This document shows, in pieces, positions 58,861 through 64,000 of a DNA stretch of 64,000 nucleotides (positions are counted from its first letter, which is position 1; each line of letters starts with the position of its first letter). The notes below the pieces were generated by a model. It made no database searches and had not been told where the DNA came from. It worked only from the letters and a program-made list of their open reading frames with translations. The position numbers and the translations under genes were made by a program. The DNA comes from Maricaulis sp. GTDB lineage: Bacteria > Pseudomonadota > Alphaproteobacteria > Caulobacterales > Maricaulaceae. The stretch spans positions 186,001 through 250,000 of the forward strand of contig JAEPND010000003.1 of assembly GCA_017643585.1 (NCBI GenBank). The letters run 5' to 3'.

Positions 58861-59871
58861 ATGAAGCCTTCCTCGTTTTTCAGTGTTGTCTGCCTGGCCC
58901 TGCTGGCTGCCCTGGCGACGTTCGAACGCGCCGAAGCAGCCGAATTGTGCAACGAGACCAGCTATGTCGTTCAGGTGGCAACCGGCTGGCCGGTCGAAGG
59001 CGGCGTCTCCATCCAGGGCTGGCAGCGGGTACGCCCGGGCGAGTGTGTCGCGTCAGCCCAGGAAGTCAGCCTGGAGAGCGATACCCCGATCTTCTATTAC
59101 GCCAAGACCAGCTCTGCCTATCTCGGTGGTGTGCGCGAATGGCGCGGCGGCGTGCCCCTGTGTGTCGACGAGGCAGACTTTGACGTCGTGGCCAATACAC
59201 GTTGCGCCGCACTGGGCCTTGCATCTCGCGATTTCATGATCCGCGAAGGCGATAATCGCGCGCGCACCGTGCTGGTCGAACCGGACAACTTCACGCGACG
59301 TGCCGAGACGGCCGGCATTCAGCGCCTGCTGGAATCGGCCGGCTATGCAATTTCCTCGGTTGATGGCTATGAAGGTCGCGGCACGCGCCGGGCCGTCAGC
59401 GCCTTTCTCTCGGACCGTAATCTGGGCAGCCGCCCGGCAGCCTCACGCCTGATCGATGAACTCGAGGCCTATGCCCTGGAACGCAACGCAACGTCCGGCG
59501 TGACCGTCTGCAACCAAACCATTGGCGATATCTCTGCCGTGATTGGCCACCGGGTCGAGGAAATCTGGCAATCGCGCGGCTGGTGGCGCCTGCACTCCGG
59601 TGAATGCGCGCGCATGCTCGCCTCACACCTGGAAACCGGCAACGCCTATTTCTACGCCGAACGCATCAACACCGGAGAACGCACCCCGATCCTGGAGGGC
59701 ACCCAGCCCTTCTGCCTCGCACCGGCACGGTTTGTGGCTGAAGGCCGTGAAAACTGTGAACAGCGCGGGTATGGCGAAGCGCTCTTCCGTGCTGTTCCCG
59801 AGCCTGAAAATGGCGGCGTGCGCGTCAACATCACCGATGATGATTTCGGAGGCATTCGGCGTGACCCATGA
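58861..59871 (+). CDS. Exported protein with two DUF1036 domains and a peptidoglycan-binding-like middle
   Basis: A 336-aa predicted periplasmic protein. After a signal peptide (FFSVVCLALLAALATFERAEA) come two copies of the DUF1036 pattern: LCNETSYVVQVATGW with GWQRVRPGEC and YYAKTSS (~27-115), and VCNQTIGDISAVIGH with GWWRLHSGEC and YFYAERI (~215-290). Between them IQRLLESAGYAISSVDGYEGRGTRRAVSAFL (~148-180) looks like a peptidoglycan-binding-1 repeat. Role unknown. It begins 5 bp after engB and its last 11 bp overlap the HAD gene. Confidence 0.78.
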   Translation: MKPSSFFSVVCLALLAALATFERAEAAELCNETSYVVQVATGWPVEGGVSIQGWQRVRPGECVASAQEVSLESDTPIFYYAKTSSAYLGGVREWRGGVPLCVDEADFDVVANTRCAALGLASRDFMIREGDNRARTVLVEPDNFTRRAETAGIQRLLESAGYAISSVDGYEGRGTRRAVSAFLSDRNLGSRPAASRLIDELEAYALERNATSGVTVCNQTIGDISAVIGHRVEEIWQSRGWWRLHSGECARMLASHLETGNAYFYAERINTGERTPILEGTQPFCLAPARFVAEGRENCEQRGYGEALFRAVPEPENGGVRVNITDDDFGGIRRDP

Positions 59872-60574
59872 TCAGCCGGACCTGACCCATATCAGTCACT
59901 GGGTCTTTGACCTCGACAATACGCTCTATCCCTCCGATGCCGCTGTCATGTCGCAAGTCGACCGGCGGATGACGGAATATGTCGCGCGCCTGCTGGACCT
60001 GCCGCATGACAAGGCCCGCGAGGTCCAGAAGACCTATTGGCGCGACTACGGAACCACCCTCAACGGGCTGATGTCCAATCACACGGTCGACATGCATGAA
60101 TTCCTCGATTTTGTGCACGATATCGATGCCTCGGTGATCACGCCGGATCCGCAACTCGCAGCGCGCATCAAGGCGCTGCCCGGCAAGCGCCTGGTCTATA
60201 CCAACGGCTCTGTCGGTCATGCCGAGAACATCATGGCGCGCCTGGGTATTGCCGACCTGTTTGACGACATCTTCGACGTAGCGGCGTCTGGATTTGTGCC
60301 CAAACCTCATCGCGAGGGCTTTGACCTCTTCACCAGTCGCTATGCCCTGCCCGTGCCGGAAAGCATCATGTTCGAGGACAGTGTGCGCAATCTGAAGACG
60401 GCGCACGATATGGGCTTTACGACCGTGCTCGTTCGGGCCAAGGAAGGCCCGCGCGACGAGGAAAGCGCCGCACCGGATGAACATCCGGACCATGTCCACT
60501 ATGCCGTCGACTGCCTGAGAACCTTCCTGGGCGAGATCCGGACGGCACAAAACAAGACCGCACCGGGTGAATAA
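59861..60574 (+). CDS. HAD-superfamily pyrimidine 5'-nucleotidase
   Basis: A 237-aa HAD hydrolase with motif I WVFDLDNTLYPSD, motif II LVYTNGS, a conserved Lys in GFVPKPH and motif III/IV MFEDSVRNLKTA. The subgroup resembles eukaryotic and alphaproteobacterial pyrimidine 5'-nucleotidases, which dephosphorylate CMP/UMP-like nucleotides. The GTG start at 59861 has GGAGG 9 bp upstream and overlaps the previous gene by 11 bp; no in-frame ATG is nearby. It overlaps the methyltransferase by 8 bp. Confidence 0.88.
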   Translation: MTHDQPDLTHISHWVFDLDNTLYPSDAAVMSQVDRRMTEYVARLLDLPHDKAREVQKTYWRDYGTTLNGLMSNHTVDMHEFLDFVHDIDASVITPDPQLAARIKALPGKRLVYTNGSVGHAENIMARLGIADLFDDIFDVAASGFVPKPHREGFDLFTSRYALPVPESIMFEDSVRNLKTAHDMGFTTVLVRAKEGPRDEESAAPDEHPDHVHYAVDCLRTFLGEIRTAQNKTAPGE

Positions 60575-61301
60575 GCGCGAAAATGCCGCCGAATTCCGGG
60601 CCTCGCAGGACGATGTCTTTGCGCGTATTGCCCAACGATACGACCGGCTTTGCGACGTGTTCAGCTTCGGTATTCACCGGCTCTGGAAACGCATGATGGC
60701 ACAGCGCATCAGCGCTGAACGGGCCAGCGCCCTGCTCGACCTGGCTGCCGGCACCGGGGATATTCCGCACCGCCTGCTTGAACGCGATGGCAGGCCTACG
60801 AATATGCTGGTCAGCGATCTCTGCCCCCAGATGCTCGACCTCGCCCGCGACAAGCTGGGTCATGATCGCAGGGATGTAGAATTTGCGATCCTCAATGCCC
60901 ACAAACTGGACACCATCGAGGACAATCGCTTCGATATTGTCTCTATCTCGTTCGGGATGAAGATCTGTGATCGAGCCGCGGTGATGAGCGAAGCCTATCG
61001 CGTACTCAAGCCCGGCGGGCTCTTCATCTGCTTGGAAGCCGCTCGGATCCCCAACGCACTCCTGCACAGAATCTATCTGACCTATATGGACCTTTGCATG
61101 CCACTCATCTCACATATTGCGACAGGCGGCGATGCGTCTGCCTATCGCTATCTGTTGCGTGGCATCCATGATTTCCCCGATCAAAACACGCTTTGCGCTG
61201 AATTTAGCTCGCATGGATTTGAGCAGGTGCGTTATACGAACCACTCCCTTGGCATCGTGGCACTCCACGAAGGCCGCAAGCCATCCGAAAAGACCGAGTA
61301 A
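60567..61301 (+). CDS. UbiE-like SAM-dependent methyltransferase
   Basis: A 244-aa class I methyltransferase. Motif I is LDLAAGTGDIPHRLLE, followed by SDLCPQMLDLARDKL and YRVLKPGGLFICLEAARIPNALLHRIYLTYMDLCMPLISH, closely parallel to UbiE/Coq5. The UbiE hallmark GLRN after motif III reads GMKI here, so it may be a divergent quinone methyltransferase or a paralogue with another substrate. It has a GTG start overlapping the HAD gene stop. dapD follows 3 bp later. Confidence 0.8.
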   Translation: MNKRENAAEFRASQDDVFARIAQRYDRLCDVFSFGIHRLWKRMMAQRISAERASALLDLAAGTGDIPHRLLERDGRPTNMLVSDLCPQMLDLARDKLGHDRRDVEFAILNAHKLDTIEDNRFDIVSISFGMKICDRAAVMSEAYRVLKPGGLFICLEAARIPNALLHRIYLTYMDLCMPLISHIATGGDASAYRYLLRGIHDFPDQNTLCAEFSSHGFEQVRYTNHSLGIVALHEGRKPSEKTE

Positions 61302-61304
61302 GCC

Positions 61305-62129
61305 ATGAGCACCGAGCTGCAGACCATTATCGACCAGGCCTGGGATGATCGCGACAGCGTCTCGACCGAAACGACCGGCGAGATCCGGGATGCGGTTGAA
61401 ACCGCGATCGACCTTCTCGACAGCGGCAAGGGCCGCGTGGCGTCGAAGGAAGGCAATGGCGACTGGGTCGTGCATCAATGGCTCAAGAAGGCCGTCCTGC
61501 TCGGCTTCCGCCTCAACCCGATGGGTCTGGTGGATGGCGGCGTCGCGGCCGGCAAGTGGTGGGACAAGGTCCCGTCCAAGTTTGAAGGCTGGGGCGAGGA
61601 AGAGTTCAAGGCGGCCGGCTTCCGTGCCGTTCCGCCCTGTGCCGTGCGCCGGGGTTCCTTCATCGCGCCGGGCGCGGTCCTGATGCCGTCCTATGTCAAT
61701 CTCGGCGCCTATGTCGATGAGGGCACGATGGTCGACACCTGGGCCACGGTCGGTTCCTGTGCGCAAATCGGCAAGCGGGTTCACATCTCCGGCGGTGTTG
61801 GCATCGGCGGTGTTCTGGAACCGCTGCAGGCCGGCCCTGTCATCATCGAGGATGATGTCTTCATCGGTGCCCGTTCCGAGGTCGCCGAAGGTGTCATCGT
61901 GCGCGAGGGCGCAGTCATCTCGATGGGTGTCTTCCTGGGCCAGTCGACCAAGATCGTCGATCGTGAAACCGGCGAGATCACCCGCGGTGAGGTTCCGGCC
62001 TACTCCGTCGTCGTGCCGGGCACGCTGCCGGATCCCAAGGGCGGCCCGTCCCTGGCCTGTGCGGTTATCGTCAAGCGCGTGGACGCTCAGACGCGTTCGA
62101 AGACCTCGATCAACGACCTTCTGCGTTAA
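61305..62129 (+). CDS. dapD: Tetrahydrodipicolinate N-succinyltransferase
   Basis: Succinylates tetrahydrodipicolinate in the lysine/meso-diaminopimelate pathway. The 274-aa protein has the expected N-terminal helices and a left-handed beta-helix with hexapeptide repeats ([81 protein letters not shown]). dapE, the later desuccinylase, begins 1.7 kb downstream on the same strand. Its end overlaps a convergent flavoprotein gene by 20 bp. Confidence 0.96.
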   Translation: MSTELQTIIDQAWDDRDSVSTETTGEIRDAVETAIDLLDSGKGRVASKEGNGDWVVHQWLKKAVLLGFRLNPMGLVDGGVAAGKWWDKVPSKFEGWGEEEFKAAGFRAVPPCAVRRGSFIAPGAVLMPSYVNLGAYVDEGTMVDTWATVGSCAQIGKRVHISGGVGIGGVLEPLQAGPVIIEDDVFIGARSEVAEGVIVREGAVISMGVFLGQSTKIVDRETGEITRGEVPAYSVVVPGTLPDPKGGPSLACAVIVKRVDAQTRSKTSINDLLR

Positions 62130-63324
62130 GCCAGGCCTCGACACCTTTCGCGGCGGCCAGCCCCGTCGCGAAGGTGGCCTGCAGCAGATAGCCCCCCGTC
62201 GGCGCATCCCAGTCTAGCATCTCCCCGGCGACGAAGGTTCCCGGAATGGCTTTCAGCATCAGCTGATCATCAACCGCCGAGCGAGCAATACCGCCTGCCG
62301 AAGAGATGGCGCGATCAAGACCGCGCTGGGCCGTCACCGACAGCGGGATGGACTTGATGTGAGCCGCCAGGGCCTGCGGGTCACGCGACACCTCACCCGC
62401 CTCACGCACCAGCGCCGCGGCCTGGGGTGCCAGTCCCAGTGTCTTGCGCAGAACGGTCGACAAGGATTGGCCCTTGCGCACCCGCGCCAGTTTCGCGGCC
62501 AGCTGTTCGACAGTCAGGTTGGTGCGCAGATCGAGCCGCAGCTCACAGCGCCCCGCCGCGAGTGCACGACGGATCGGATCAGACAGGGCATAGACCGCTC
62601 CGCCTTCCAGGCCGTACGCCGCAATCATGGCTTCCCCGGCCACTCGCTCCTCACCGCAGCTCAGGGCAATCGTCTTCAGAGGCTCACCGGAAAAACGCTC
62701 GCGAACGACATCGCTCCAACCGATCTCGACACCGCAATTGGATGCCTGGAAAGGCGCGATGTCGACGCCGCGTTCGCCCAGCCTGCGCGTCCACCCGGCA
62801 TCGGACCCCAACCGCGGCCAGCTGGCGCCACCCAATGCCAGAATGACAGCATCGCTTTGAAATTCGAAACTCTCCCCGGCCTCGCTCTGGAATTGCAGAG
62901 CGTCGTCATTCCAGCCTGTCCAGCGCATGCGCCAGTGAAACTCGACACCCAGCGCCTCCAGGCGGTGTCGCCACGCCCGCAACAGCGGAGACGCCTTCAT
63001 GGCGCGTGGAAACACCCGACCACTGGAGCCGATGAAGGTCTCTGCGCCCAGCCCGTCAGCCCAGTTGCGCAGGTCGGCCGGCGAAAATCCGTCGAGCATG
63101 GGCGCCAGCCAGTCCCTGGCGGCGCGATAGCGGTCCAGAAACCGGTTCTCCGCTTCTGAGTGCGTGAGGTTCAATCCGCCACGCCCCGCCATAAGGAATT
63201 TGCGTCCGGGTGTGGGCATGCGCTCAAACACCGATACAGCAAAGCCTTTTGTACCGAGATATTCGGCCGCAAACAGCCCGGCCGGGCCGCCTCCGATAAT
63301 GGCTATACGGGCAGGAGATGACAT
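62110..63324 (-). CDS. HI0933-family NAD(P)/FAD-dependent oxidoreductase
   Basis: A 404-aa flavoprotein with an N-terminal FAD-binding motif [17 protein letters not shown], a family motif [29 protein letters not shown] and a C-terminal FAD contact [26 protein letters not shown]. Related proteins (BaiN/YhiN) reduce or oxidise unknown substrates. It lies between dapD and the dapE region on the opposite strand and interrupts that pathway pair. Confidence 0.88.
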   Translation of the reverse strand: MSSPARIAIIGGGPAGLFAAEYLGTKGFAVSVFERMPTPGRKFLMAGRGGLNLTHSEAENRFLDRYRAARDWLAPMLDGFSPADLRNWADGLGAETFIGSSGRVFPRAMKASPLLRAWRHRLEALGVEFHWRMRWTGWNDDALQFQSEAGESFEFQSDAVILALGGASWPRLGSDAGWTRRLGERGVDIAPFQASNCGVEIGWSDVVRERFSGEPLKTIALSCGEERVAGEAMIAAYGLEGGAVYALSDPIRRALAAGRCELRLDLRTNLTVEQLAAKLARVRKGQSLSTVLRKTLGLAPQAAALVREAGEVSRDPQALAAHIKSIPLSVTAQRGLDRAISSAGGIARSAVDDQLMLKAIPGTFVAGEMLDWDAPTGGYLLQATFATGLAAAKGVEAWLNAEGR

Positions 63325-63435
63325 GTGGTCTGTCTAAGCGTGCCCGTGCAGTTTTCAAAGCCCTGCGCTGAAGCGCCGCTATCGAAGCGAGCTCGAATCT
63401 GATCGAATATGCCCTCAGACCAAAAGGGGCGTGCC

Positions 63436-63777
63436 ATGAACGATGAAATGACCAAGGAAAAACCAGCTGCAGCCGATCCGACGGCACCGTACGGTTCTGC
63501 CAACAACCCGTCAGAGCATGACGTCCTGAACCGGTTGGGCAATGACGAGCCTTATTTCATCATCCGTGGAGGTGACCCGCTGTCCGACGCGCTGGTCGAG
63601 CTGCACGCCTATATCGGCGCTGGCCAGAGCGGTGCCGCGCACGACACCCTGGAACGCATCCTCGCGCTGACCGGCCAGAACCCGCCGCGCCCGGTTGGCT
63701 CGCCGAAATACCGCGAGACCTTCAAGATCTCCGTTTCCATGGAACGTTTTCGCGAAACGCACGGTCGCTCGCACTAA
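63436..63777 (+). CDS. Small hypothetical protein upstream of dapE
   Basis: A 113-aa soluble protein I do not recognise. The N-terminal 35 residues are polar and probably disordered (MNDEMTKEKPAAADPTAPYG), followed by a compact segment (DPLSDALVELHAYIGAGQSGAAHDTLERILALTGQ) and a basic end (YRETFKISVSMERFRETHGRSH). AAAGGGG precedes the ATG at 63436; an ATG nine codons earlier is possible. It ends 49 bp before dapE. Confidence 0.6.
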   Translation: MNDEMTKEKPAAADPTAPYGSANNPSEHDVLNRLGNDEPYFIIRGGDPLSDALVELHAYIGAGQSGAAHDTLERILALTGQNPPRPVGSPKYRETFKISVSMERFRETHGRSH

Positions 63778-63807
63778 AAGTCTGAATTCAAGCTAGCTCT
63801 TTGCTGC

Positions 63808-63823
63808 GGAAGATTTATCTTCC
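63808..63823. promoter_or_regulatory. Palindrome immediately before dapE
   Basis: GGAAGAT-TT-ATCTTCC is a perfect inverted repeat with 7-bp arms ending 3 bp before the dapE ATG. In RNA the first arm (GGAAGA, the only ribosome-site-like sequence) would be paired, so it could limit dapE translation; in DNA it could be an operator. Confidence 0.45.
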
Positions 63824-63826
63824 CGG

Positions 63827-64000
63827 ATGATGACACTTGATCCCGTATCCCTCGCCCAGCGACTGATCCAGCGCCCGTCGATCACACCCGTCGATGCGGG
63901 GGCCCTGGACGTCATGCAGGACGCGCTCGAACAACTCGGCTTTTCCTGTCGGCGTTACCGGTTCGAGGATGTCGACAATCTCTACGCCCGCCTTGGCAAA
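63827..64000 (+). CDS. dapE: Succinyl-diaminopimelate desuccinylase, 3'-truncated by window edge
   Basis: The first 58 codons of a DapE/M20-type zinc peptidase: [35 protein letters not shown] is the conserved N-terminus of DapE. The enzyme removes succinate from N-succinyl-diaminopimelate, downstream of DapD. The zinc ligands lie beyond the window. Two ATG codons (63827, 63830) are possible starts. Confidence 0.85.
   Translation, partial: MMTLDPVSLAQRLIQRPSITPVDAGALDVMQDALEQLGFSCRRYRFEDVDNLYARLGK

Overview
This 64 kb window looks like a chromosomal segment from a GC-rich alphaproteobacterium. The gene set and order suggest a Maricaulis-like member of the Hyphomonadaceae/Maricaulales, but that is an inference from gene content (Entner-Doudoroff operon, rpmH-rnpA-yidC-engB, dapD with a HAD nucleotidase, TamA/TamB), not a database match. 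Almost all of it is housekeeping and metabolic DNA. I see no prophage, insertion sequence or CRISPR array.

Layout: 1-6 kb carries the end of an ABC-F ATPase (uup), a secreted M14 carboxypeptidase and an SdsA-type alkyl sulfatase lipoprotein. 6-11.6 kb is the most accessory-looking stretch: a Crp-family regulator converges on a three-gene operon encoding a TIR-TM-TPR protein, an unrecognised protein and a TPR/Rossmann/class III nucleotidyl cyclase, with a CRP-like palindrome upstream. 11.6-19 kb has a DUF3108 protein, an aldo/keto reductase and a complete Entner-Doudoroff operon (zwf-pgl-edd-glk-eda). 19.2-22.7 kb holds the glutathione-dependent formaldehyde oxidation pair (class III alcohol dehydrogenase and S-formylglutathione hydrolase), split by a small membrane-anchored unknown, a VapBC/FitAB-type toxin-antitoxin pair with a striking palindromic operator, and a DUF188 protein.

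22.9-33.4 kb is a branched-chain amino acid super-operon, ilvD-ilvC-ilvB-ilvN-leuA-ilvE-leuC-leuD-leuB. It is preceded by a 45-codon leader peptide rich in Leu/Ile/Val codons and mutually exclusive antiterminator and terminator hairpins, which together form a recognisable transcription attenuator. After a strong hairpin comes a single-chain adenylation-carrier-acyltransferase fusion (33.6-36.2 kb). A pstSCAB phosphate transporter follows (36.3-41.8 kb) behind a candidate Pho box, then a Gly-Glu repeat lipoprotein, a PKHD hydroxylase gene broken in a nine-G run, and tamB/tamA.

49-64 kb has tRNA-Arg(ACG) with a nearby partial copy of its 3' end, a P1-family peptidase, gamma-glutamyltransferase, an Imm11-like orphan, an orphan histidine kinase, a TVP38 membrane protein, and rpmH-rnpA-yidC-engB behind a clear promoter. 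It ends with a duplicated DUF1036 protein, a HAD nucleotidase, a UbiE-like methyltransferase, dapD, an HI0933-type flavoprotein, a small unknown and the first 58 codons of dapE.

The best regulatory discovery is the ilv attenuator. The best candidates for an undescribed system are the TIR/cyclase operon and the adenylation-carrier-acyltransferase fusion. All functions are assigned by reading motifs; no similarity search was run.
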